Assembly (NCBI RefSeq): GCF_002080415.1
Contig: NZ_CP020474.1
Coordinates: 744,001-808,000 of the forward strand
Origin: Roseovarius mucosus
GTDB lineage: Bacteria; Pseudomonadota; Alphaproteobacteria; Rhodobacterales; Rhodobacteraceae
Length of the DNA: 64,000 nt
Direction of reading: 5' to 3'
In this document: positions 55,263 through 64,000 of the stretch, piece by piece
Position numbering within the stretch: the stretch's first letter is position 1
Layout: each line of letters starts with the position of its first letter
Notes under the pieces: generated by a model
The model's input: only the letters and a program-made list of their open reading frames with translations
What the model was told of the DNA's origin: nothing
The model's database searches: none
Translations under genes and position numbers: made by a program

Positions 55263-55276
55263 TTGACTTGGGTCAA
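55263..55276. promoter_or_regulatory. FNR/FnrL box upstream of hemA
   Basis: TTGA-CTTGGG-TCAA is a perfect TTGA-N6-TCAA site. It is 151 bp from the hemA start and 68 bp from the dipeptidase start. FnrL control of hemA is known in Rhodobacter sphaeroides, so oxygen control of hemA is the likely meaning. Confidence 0.75.
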
Positions 55277-55343
55277 GTGACTGGACAGTGCCACGCGGCC
55301 TGATACCCTCATTCTCAATCATACTCAAACCCAAAGGCCCGCC

Positions 55344-56732
55344 ATGTCGCTTTCCGCCGTTCTCTCCCGCATCGACGACCAATTGCCCGCCGCTCTCGAC
55401 CGGCTGACCGGGCTCTTGCGAATCCCCTCCATCTCGACCGATCCGGCCTATGCGGGCGATTGCGAAGCCGCCGCAGATTGGCTTGTGTCAGACCTGCAAA
55501 GCCTTGGGGTAAAAGCAGAAAAACGTGCCACACCGGGCCGCCCCATGGTTGTGGGCCATATTGACGGGCCTGCGGATGGCTCTGGGCCGCACCTGCTTTT
55601 TTACGGGCATTACGACGTACAGCCGGTTGATCCTCTGGCGCTCTGGCACACCGATCCCTTCGCCCCCGAACTTCAGGACACGCCGCACGGCAAAGTGATC
55701 CGCGCACGCGGCGCCTCCGACGACAAGGGCCAATTGATGACCTTTGTCGAGGCCTGCCGCGCCTATAAGGACGTGACCGGCGCGCTCCCCTGCCGCATCA
55801 CCTTCTTTTTCGAGGGTGAAGAGGAATCAGGCTCGCCCTCGCTCATCCCCTTCATGCGCGAGAATGCCGCAGAGCTTTCCGCCGACTTGGCCCTGATCTG
55901 CGACACCTCCATGGTCGCCCCCGGCGTGCCCTCCATCGCCTCGCAACTGCGCGGCATGCTCAAGGATGAATTTACCATCACCGGCCCGCGAATCGACCTG
56001 CATTCCGGTCACTACGGCGGCCCTGCCCTCAACCCCCTGCGCGAAATCTCGCGCATCATCGCGTCTTTCCACGATGACACGGGTCGCGTCGCCGTCGAAG
56101 GCTTCTACGAGGGCGTCCATGAGGTGCCCGCAGACCTGCTGCGCCAATGGGAAAGCTGCGGTTTTGACGAACACGAATATCTCTCTTCCGTTGGCATGAC
56201 CCGTGCCCATGGTGAGGCGGGCTATTCCGCCCTCGTTCAGCAATGGGCGCGGCCCACGCTGGAAATCAACGGGCTTTGGGGGGGCTATCAGGGTGCCGGC
56301 ACAAAAACCGTGATCCCGTCCGAGGCGCATTGCAAACTGACCTGCCGCCTTGTCGGCGATATGGACCCCGACAGCCTGCGCCAAAAGGTCCGCAAACATG
56401 TCGAAGACCGCCTCTCGCCCGATGCCAAGATCACATGGAATCAGGATCTCGACGGCTCGCCCGCGGCCGTGATGAACATCAGCCGCCCCGAGTTCGAAGC
56501 CGCCCGTCAGGCCCTTTCAGACGAATGGGCGCGCGAAGCGGTCTTTACCGGCATGGGCGGCTCGATCCCCATCGCGGGCTTTTTCAAAGAGGTGCTCGGC
56601 CTTGACGCCATGCTCATCGGCTTTGCCCAGGAAGATGACGCCATTCACTCCCCCAACGAAAAATACAACGTCCAGAGCTTCCACAAAGGCATCCGAAGCT
56701 GGGCACGGGTTCTGGACGCGCTGGCCAAGTGA
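55344..56732 (+). CDS. M20 family dipeptidase / metallopeptidase
   Basis: A 462-aa zinc peptidase of the ArgE/DapE/carboxypeptidase superfamily. The metal site shows HYDVQP (residues about 93-98), GASDDKG and the catalytic EGEEESGSPS. The dimerisation-domain segment RIDLHSGHYGG is typical for M20 dipeptidases of the CNDP type. The substrate is unknown. The gene stands alone, divergent from hemA, and is followed by a copy of the palindromic intergenic repeat. Confidence 0.94.
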   Translation: MSLSAVLSRIDDQLPAALDRLTGLLRIPSISTDPAYAGDCEAAADWLVSDLQSLGVKAEKRATPGRPMVVGHIDGPADGSGPHLLFYGHYDVQPVDPLALWHTDPFAPELQDTPHGKVIRARGASDDKGQLMTFVEACRAYKDVTGALPCRITFFFEGEEESGSPSLIPFMRENAAELSADLALICDTSMVAPGVPSIASQLRGMLKDEFTITGPRIDLHSGHYGGPALNPLREISRIIASFHDDTGRVAVEGFYEGVHEVPADLLRQWESCGFDEHEYLSSVGMTRAHGEAGYSALVQQWARPTLEINGLWGGYQGAGTKTVIPSEAHCKLTCRLVGDMDPDSLRQKVRKHVEDRLSPDAKITWNQDLDGSPAAVMNISRPEFEAARQALSDEWAREAVFTGMGGSIPIAGFFKEVLGLDAMLIGFAQEDDAIHSPNEKYNVQSFHKGIRSWARVLDALAK

Positions 56733-56773
56733 CACGCGTGGCCAGAAAGGGACAATAGTCTGCGTTGAGGAGA

Positions 56774-56950
56774 CGCGCGATCTCTGGGCCGGGGACTAGC
56801 GAAGCAACAGAACTGGATGCCACTTTATGTCAGCAAAGTCCGAGTGACGTCTCAGTGAGGCGCTACACATCAAAATCGCTAGGCCGCGGGACGGCCCAGC
56901 GATCGCGCGGCGGCGCATGCCGCGCCTTGTTCCGCGCGGGGGCACCCTGA
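56774..56950 (+). repeat. Second full copy of the 122-bp palindromic intergenic element
   Basis: The core 56781-56902 has exactly the same 122-bp length as the copy at 4422-4543, with termini TCTCTGGGCC / GGCCCAGCGA (one mismatch), the internal GGGACTAGCGAA and TCGCTAGGCCGC, and the centre CACTTTATGTCAGC. CGCGCGA / TCGCGCG extends the arms outward. The tail continues into the same GC-rich stretch ending TTGTTCCGCGCGG. Lies between the convergent dipeptidase and aminotransferase genes. Confidence 0.75.
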
Positions 56951-56971
56951 CTGTCCGCTCTAGGCCGCCCC

Positions 56972-58171
56972 CTAAACGCCCTGCGCCTGATACACCGCGC
57001 CCACCTCTGCCCGGATGATCCGCGCAATCTGCGCGCAATCCTCTAGGCTAAAGGTCAGCGGCAGCCGCATATCGACAATCCCGCGCAAGATCCGGTCGCT
57101 CGCAGGCATCGGCGATGACGGCGCATAGCGCCAACTGTCATAGCGGCTGGTAAAGCCCACCGGCTCCGCCCCACCAAACCACTTAAGCTCGACCCCGCGC
57201 GCCAGACACCGCTTCAACACATCCGCAATCCGGCCCCCGTCCCAGTCCAGCAACAGAAACTGAATGGACGATCCCACATAGCGCTCTGCCTCGGCGCGCT
57301 CGACCACCGTCAACCCCGGCGTGCCGCGCAATCCCTCCTGGACAACGCGGTACCGCGCGTTCCATTTTTCACATTGCGCATCCAGCGCCCGCAACTGCGG
57401 CCGCAAAATCGCCGCGCGCAGATGATCCATCCGCCCCGACACATTGGGCGTGTCATATTTGACCTGCTCAAACACCTCTGCCGGCGGCACCGTGCCATGC
57501 CGCCCATAGAGCATATAGGACCCCGACAGCATCACCGCCCGCGCCATCACCATCTCGTCATCGGTGATCAGAAACCCGCCCTCGCCGGAATTCATATGCT
57601 TGTAGGTCTGGGTGGAATAGCATCCGATCTTGCCCCAACGCCCCGAAGGGATACCGCGCCACGTCGCCCCCATCGTATGCGCGCAATCCTCGACCACCGT
57701 CACCCCGGCAGCGTCACAAATCGCCATCAGCGCGTCCATATCCGCCAGATGCCCGCGCATATGGCTCAGCATCAGAACCTTGGCCTCGCCCACCTTGGCC
57801 GCCAGATCCTCCAGATCAATCGTCAACGCCTCGGTGACACCCACGAACACCGGCACCGCCCCCACACTGGCAATCGAACCGGGCACAGGCGCAAGCGTAA
57901 AGGCATTGGTCAGCACCTTGTCGCCCGGCCCCACACCCAAGGCCCGCAGCGCCGTGGCCATCGCATAGCCGCCTGACGTCACCGCCAGCACATAGCGTGC
58001 CCCCGTATACTCCGCGAATTCCCGCTCGAGCGAGGCCACCGCCCCCGCCTCCTCGCCCACGAGGTTATACCGATGCAACCGGCCCGAGCGCAGCACATCG
58101 AGCGCCGCCGCGATCCCCTCTTCGGGGATCGGCTCCTGTTGCGTGAAATTGCCTGTGAATCTCTCTGTCAT
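56972..58171 (-). CDS. DegT/DnrJ/EryC1/StrS family PLP aminotransferase
   Basis: A 399-aa sugar-aminotransferase-type protein. The cofactor environment is visible in TSGGYAMATALRALGV, VVEDCAHTMGATW (Asp/His over the PLP ring) and CYSTQTYKHMNSGEGGF, where the Lys after TY forms the Schiff base. Most relatives transaminate nucleotide-linked keto-sugars for polysaccharide or antibiotic synthesis, but no sugar-nucleotide genes are next to it and the substrate is unknown. It is followed on the same strand (toward lower coordinates) only by a repeat. Confidence 0.93.
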   Translation of the reverse strand: MTERFTGNFTQQEPIPEEGIAAALDVLRSGRLHRYNLVGEEAGAVASLEREFAEYTGARYVLAVTSGGYAMATALRALGVGPGDKVLTNAFTLAPVPGSIASVGAVPVFVGVTEALTIDLEDLAAKVGEAKVLMLSHMRGHLADMDALMAICDAAGVTVVEDCAHTMGATWRGIPSGRWGKIGCYSTQTYKHMNSGEGGFLITDDEMVMARAVMLSGSYMLYGRHGTVPPAEVFEQVKYDTPNVSGRMDHLRAAILRPQLRALDAQCEKWNARYRVVQEGLRGTPGLTVVERAEAERYVGSSIQFLLLDWDGGRIADVLKRCLARGVELKWFGGAEPVGFTSRYDSWRYAPSSPMPASDRILRGIVDMRLPLTFSLEDCAQIARIIRAEVGAVYQAQGV

Positions 58172-58261
58172 GCTCTTGTTTTGGGGCGCGTCTGGCCTTG
58201 CGTCAATGGTTTTGCAGGCCAGCCCCCCCTTCCTTCAGAAAACCCGAAACCGCCCTGCGGC

Positions 58262-58927
58262 TCAGCCGATAAGACGCCGCACCACGCCCGGCAATTCGTC
58301 ATAATGCCCGATCACCGCCTCAGGCTTCAAGGCCGCCACCGTGCCCCCACCGGGGCCAAACCCCACAAGCACCGACGGCACGCCCGCCGCCCGCGCCGTA
58401 TCGTGATCCGTCACCGTATCGCCCACCATCAGCGCGCGAACCGGATCACCGCCCGCCCGCCGCACGGTCTCGCGCAGATGTTCCGGATCAGGCTTGCGCA
58501 CCGCCAGCGTATCCGCCCCGGTCAACGCCTGAAACGCTCCAAGCACGCCCAACCGCTCCAACAGAATTCGCGCCAGACGTTCCGGCTTGTTCGTGCAAAT
58601 GGCCACGCGGTAGCCGTCTTCGCTCAACTGCGCCACAGCCTCCATCGCGCCGGGATAAAGCACGGTATGCACATCAATCGCTTCGGCATAGGCCTCCAGC
58701 AGCACCGGGTAATACCGGTCAATCGTGGCCTCATCCTCGGCGCGGCCCAGCCGCTCCATCCCCAGCCGCAACATCGCCCGCCCGCCGCGCAGCGCAACGC
58801 CCGAATCGGTGTCCGCCCGCAACAGATCACCCGCGCCCATATCGCGAAAACAGGCATTTGCCGCCGCCAGCAAATCGCCGCTGGTATCCGCCAGCGTCCC
58901 ATCCAGATCGAAAACCACCGTGCGCAT
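58262..58927 (-). CDS. gph: Phosphoglycolate phosphatase-like HAD hydrolase
   Basis: A 221-aa HAD-superfamily phosphatase. Motif I FDLDGTLADT (Asp7 nucleophile, Asp9 acid), motif II in ICTNKP, a Lys in VRKPDPEHL and motif III in MVGDTVTDHDTA are all intact. The cap domain and overall similarity point to phosphoglycolate phosphatase, which removes 2-phosphoglycolate formed by DNA repair or oxygenase reactions, though related HAD phosphatases cannot be excluded. Start at ATG 58927; 19 upstream codons look non-coding. Confidence 0.88.
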   Translation of the reverse strand: MRTVVFDLDGTLADTSGDLLAAANACFRDMGAGDLLRADTDSGVALRGGRAMLRLGMERLGRAEDEATIDRYYPVLLEAYAEAIDVHTVLYPGAMEAVAQLSEDGYRVAICTNKPERLARILLERLGVLGAFQALTGADTLAVRKPDPEHLRETVRRAGGDPVRALMVGDTVTDHDTARAAGVPSVLVGFGPGGGTVAALKPEAVIGHYDELPGVVRRLIG

Positions 58928-59002
58928 GCCCTGCCCTCTTACCGCCTCTCGCCAGCGGATAGAGCGCCCCTGCCCGAAACACAAAGGAAAAGACGCGCAG
59001 CC

Positions 59003-59443
59003 CTAGTCTGCCAGCCGGTAAACCTGCAGTTCCGGCAACGCCGTCAGGGGTGCTCCAACGGCCCGAAACCCCGCCAGCGACAATCGGCTGCCCGACCCCG
59101 GCACCGCGTCGAGCGGAATAAGGTCGACCGCCACCGACTGCCCGGTCACGGCATAATCCACCCGCCCCCGCGCGGGCGCATCCACAAGCGGCGTCTTCAG
59201 CCAAAGCCCCGGCTCAGCCGGTGATCCAAGCGACGCCACAGTGGGTCCCAGCGCCCCGGCCCGTGCCGTGGCAGCCTCGACGCGCGCCGCCTTGCGCTCG
59301 GCGGGCGTTGTCGCGTCCAAATCGTCCGGCGTCATCGGTGCCACCACCTCGGGCGCGGGCTCTGCGCGCGGCGCGAACACCCGCTCCACCTGCGCACAGC
59401 CCGCCATGCCCACAACACCCAAGATCATGATCAAATATCTCAT
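59003..59443 (-). CDS. Small predicted lipoprotein
   Basis: A 146-aa protein with an N-terminal lipoprotein signal: MRYLIMILGVVGMAGC, in which MAGC acts as lipobox with Cys16 as the lipidated residue. The mature part is Ala/Pro-rich, then a beta-rich C-terminal half (VDYAVTGQSVAVDLIPLD). I recognise no enzymatic motif. It shares its strand with gph but is separated from it by 75 bp, and is divergent from moaA. Confidence 0.8.
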   Translation of the reverse strand: MRYLIMILGVVGMAGCAQVERVFAPRAEPAPEVVAPMTPDDLDATTPAERKAARVEAATARAGALGPTVASLGSPAEPGLWLKTPLVDAPARGRVDYAVTGQSVAVDLIPLDAVPGSGSRLSLAGFRAVGAPLTALPELQVYRLAD

Positions 59444-59528
59444 TTGTCCACCCTACCCCCCGAAACTTGCCCCTTCAACGGCCAACTTGTCCCTTGCCCC
59501 GCCGCGCCCCCCCGCCTAGATTTACGCC

Positions 59529-60536
59529 ATGACAGCACCTCTGATAGACCCGTTCCAGCGCGCCATCTCTTACCTGCGTGTCTCCGTGACAGACCGCTGC
59601 GATTTCCGCTGCGTCTATTGCATGTCTGAAAACATGACCTTCCTGCCCAAGCGCGAATTGCTCACGCTCGAGGAACTCGACCGCCTCTGTTCGACCTTCA
59701 TCCGTATGGGCGTCGAGAAACTGCGCATTACCGGCGGCGAACCGCTGGTGCGCAAAGGCATCATGACGTTTTTCGACGCCATGACCCGGCATTTAGAGGA
59801 CGGCACCCTCAAGGAACTGACCCTCACCACCAACGGCAGCCAGATGGAACGCTTCGCCGCCGATCTCTATGCGGCCGGCGTGCGCCGGGTGAACATCTCG
59901 CTCGATACGCTCGATGATCAGAAATTCGCCGATATCACCCGCTGGGGTCGCTTGGCGCAGGTGATCAAAGGTATCGACGCCGCCCAAAACGCCGGGCTGC
60001 GCGTCAAGATCAACACTGTGGCCCTCAAAGGGTTCAACGAAGACGAGTTGTTTACCCTTACCGAATGGTGCGCATCGCGCGACATGGACCTTACCTTTAT
60101 CGAGGTCATGCCAATGGGCGATATCGGCAACGAGGACCGCTTGGGCCAGTATTGGAAACTCTCCGATCTGCGCGCCCGCCTGCGCGACCGCTTCACCCTC
60201 ACCGAATTGACCGAGCGCAGCGGCGGCCCCGCCCGCTACGTGCGCCTCGAGGAAACAGGCCAGAAAATTGGCTTCATCACGCCGCTCACCCATAACTTCT
60301 GCGAAAGCTGCAACCGCGTGCGCCTCACCTGCACCGGCGAGCTCTACATGTGCCTCGGCCAAGAGGATATGGCAGACCTGCGCGCCCCCCTGCGCAACAA
60401 CCCCGGCCATGACGCTATGCTCGAAGACGCCATTCGCGGCGCCATCACGCGCAAACCCAAAGGCCACGATTTCGACTACTCGCGCCAGACCGTCGATGGC
60501 CGCGTCTCGCGCCACATGAGCCATACAGGCGGCTAA
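59529..60536 (+). CDS. moaA: GTP 3',8-cyclase MoaA (molybdenum cofactor)
   Basis: A radical-SAM enzyme that starts molybdopterin synthesis from GTP together with MoaC; 335 aa. The N-terminal SAM cluster is C24-x3-C28-x2-C31 (CDFRCVYC). The C-terminal second cluster has [18 protein letters not shown]. The essential GG terminus is present. No other moa genes are beside it. ATG at 59529, divergent from the lipoprotein gene. Confidence 0.98.
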   Translation: MTAPLIDPFQRAISYLRVSVTDRCDFRCVYCMSENMTFLPKRELLTLEELDRLCSTFIRMGVEKLRITGGEPLVRKGIMTFFDAMTRHLEDGTLKELTLTTNGSQMERFAADLYAAGVRRVNISLDTLDDQKFADITRWGRLAQVIKGIDAAQNAGLRVKINTVALKGFNEDELFTLTEWCASRDMDLTFIEVMPMGDIGNEDRLGQYWKLSDLRARLRDRFTLTELTERSGGPARYVRLEETGQKIGFITPLTHNFCESCNRVRLTCTGELYMCLGQEDMADLRAPLRNNPGHDAMLEDAIRGAITRKPKGHDFDYSRQTVDGRVSRHMSHTGG

Positions 60537-60560
60537 GCCTGCGCGCGTCACGCCCGCCCG

Positions 60561-60582
60561 CGGCTGTCATCCTTCCAAAAAT
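60561..60582 (-). repeat. Short intergenic repeat (family 2), copy without hairpins
   Basis: On the minus strand TTTTTGGAAGGATGACAGC differs by one base from the segment in front of hypE (31569-31590). It lies between the convergent moaA and DUF1223 genes; no GC hairpin accompanies this copy. Confidence 0.55.
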
Positions 60583-60618
60583 ACGCGAAATCACTGGCCT
60601 GTTTGAAAAACAACGCCC

Positions 60619-61323
60619 TCAGTGCAAATAGGCCACGGCCTCGATCGTGCCGAAATCGACATATTGCAACAGCACAATCGCCTTATCCTCGCGCGCCAAA
60701 GCCACATCCAGATCAAGCGGCTTGCGACTGTCCCAGACCGCAACCTGCGTTATATCCGTGACGATATTGGCATAGGTGATGGTCTTGCCAGCATTCTCGC
60801 CACGGGCAATCTTCACCGTTTGCTCAGGAACATAACGCACCAGTTGCACCATCAATGGCGTCCTGCGCGCAGGCTCGGCCCGCGCCTTGATCCGCACCTT
60901 GCCTGCGTCTCGCACCACCTCAACGGCGATGCCGCTTTGCGCCCGCGCGCGGTGCTGTGCGATCAGCGCCTCAACATCCCCGAACCGCGTGCCCACCACG
61001 TGATCCGCCCCGTTGATGATCATCTGCGGCGTATACACCATCGTGCGGCCGCTCGCCTGCGCATAGCCACGCTGCCGGTTGCTGTTATGAGGACTGCCAA
61101 AACTGTCCTCCCAGCCGATGTAATCCCAGTAATCGACATGCAGCGACAGAGCGATCACATCATCGCGCGTCACAAGGTCAAGAAAATAGGCATCCGCAGG
61201 CGGGCAAGAGGAACAGCCCTGCGACGTGAAAAGCTCTACCACAACAGGATGGTCACCGGCACTTGCCTGCACCGCCCACAGGGATAAAATCCCCCCCAAT
61301 ACGCTCGCCGCCACGTGTCGCAT
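60619..61323 (-). CDS. DUF1223 family, exported thioredoxin-like protein
   Basis: A 234-aa protein with a cleavable signal peptide (MRHVAASVLGGILSLWAVQA, cut near SAG). The DUF1223 core has VELFTSQGCSSCPPADAYFL, a CxxC motif at the thioredoxin position, then LHVDYWDYIGWEDSFGSP and YTPQMIINGADHVVG. Redox or metal handling in the periplasm is plausible, but no function is established. Start at ATG 61323; an in-frame start 5 codons earlier is possible. Confidence 0.9.
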   Translation of the reverse strand: MRHVAASVLGGILSLWAVQASAGDHPVVVELFTSQGCSSCPPADAYFLDLVTRDDVIALSLHVDYWDYIGWEDSFGSPHNSNRQRGYAQASGRTMVYTPQMIINGADHVVGTRFGDVEALIAQHRARAQSGIAVEVVRDAGKVRIKARAEPARRTPLMVQLVRYVPEQTVKIARGENAGKTITYANIVTDITQVAVWDSRKPLDLDVALAREDKAIVLLQYVDFGTIEAVAYLH

Positions 61324-61568
61324 ATCGTGTCTTCCCACTCGGTGTGCTTGTTTGCCCGCAGATCATACCACATCCGCGCCCAATGGAACCTAGGCCTCGT
61401 GGATCGCAATAACCAATCAAGGTTTCGAGAGTCCAAAGTGATTTCCTGAAATATTGATCAATTGTGTGCAATAGTATACAAATATTCTCGCGCCCCTCTT
61501 GATCGGACGTTTCAAATCGGTCAGAAGCAAAAGCAAGTGATCCAGCCTCGACCATGAAAGGACGGCCC

Positions 61569-64000
<2,432 letters not shown>

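Noticed and set aside
61440..61495. FNR-type site ahead of acnA (TTGATCAA)
   Set aside because: The half-sites TTGA and TCAA are directly joined with no 6-nt spacer, so it is not an FNR box; it was kept only as part of an AT-rich promoter region.

Overview
The window is chromosomal DNA from a GC-rich alphaproteobacterium, almost certainly a marine member of the Rhodobacteraceae (Roseobacter group). The evidence is a DddP-type DMSP lyase, an RpoE-ChrR singlet-oxygen module, a hup/hyp hydrogenase cluster in the gene order known from Rhodobacter capsulatus, 5-aminolevulinate synthase HemA of the Shemin pathway, and the family-typical gene pairs zapA/coiled-coil protein and HTH protein/ispG. No phage, transposase, CRISPR array or rRNA operon is visible. 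Most genes are housekeeping genes, and two regions are accessory.

Layout. 1-7065: zapA (cut by the window edge), a coiled-coil protein, transketolase, a zinc-ribbon DNA polymerase IV, an N-formylglutamate amidohydrolase family protein, tRNA-Val(GAC), rpmJ and dapD. 7187-8872: an unrecognised protein with a FIST-like tail, a 67-aa partner and a DUF3775-like protein. 8941-14984: an RpoE-ChrR locus in which a sigma factor and its zinc anti-sigma factor are transcribed away from a tight five-gene operon (flavin oxidoreductase, DUF1365, MFS carrier, DUF3833, SDR), with an ECF-like promoter facing each way. 15076-30525: OsmC/hydrolase fusion, diguanylate cyclase, dddP, divergent hemE/hemC, an FAD-linked oxidase, tRNA-Met(CAT), a DUF1989 protein, universal stress protein with SulP transporter, a Na+/H+ antiporter with a cyclic-nucleotide-binding domain, a Ca2+/Na+ exchanger and ExoD.

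30546-49834 is a complete uptake [NiFe]-hydrogenase system, all on the minus strand. It reads hupT-hupU-hupV-hypF-hupS-hupL-(63-aa membrane protein)-hupC // hupD-hupF-hupG-hupH-hupJ-hupK-hypA-hypB-hupR-hypC-hypD-hypE. HupUV is the cytoplasmic H2 sensor, HupT its kinase and HupR the response regulator. HupSLC is the Tat-exported, membrane-anchored enzyme that passes electrons to quinone. The remaining genes mature the Fe-S and NiFe(CN)2CO centres. A hairpin terminator and an AT-rich spacer separate the structural genes from the maturation genes.

49959-64000: eno, ispG, a RodZ-like HTH protein, hemA with an FNR box upstream, an M20 dipeptidase, a DegT-family aminotransferase, phosphoglycolate phosphatase, a small lipoprotein, moaA, a DUF1223 protein and acnA (cut by the window edge).

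The genes suggest an aerobic marine heterotroph that can draw energy from H2, cleave DMSP and respond to singlet oxygen. The less expected features are a 122-bp palindromic intergenic element present in two full copies and one partial copy, a second short intergenic repeat family, a HupR whose ATPase and sigma-54 contact motifs are both lost, the extra membrane gene inside hupSLC, and the FIST-like protein with its small partner.
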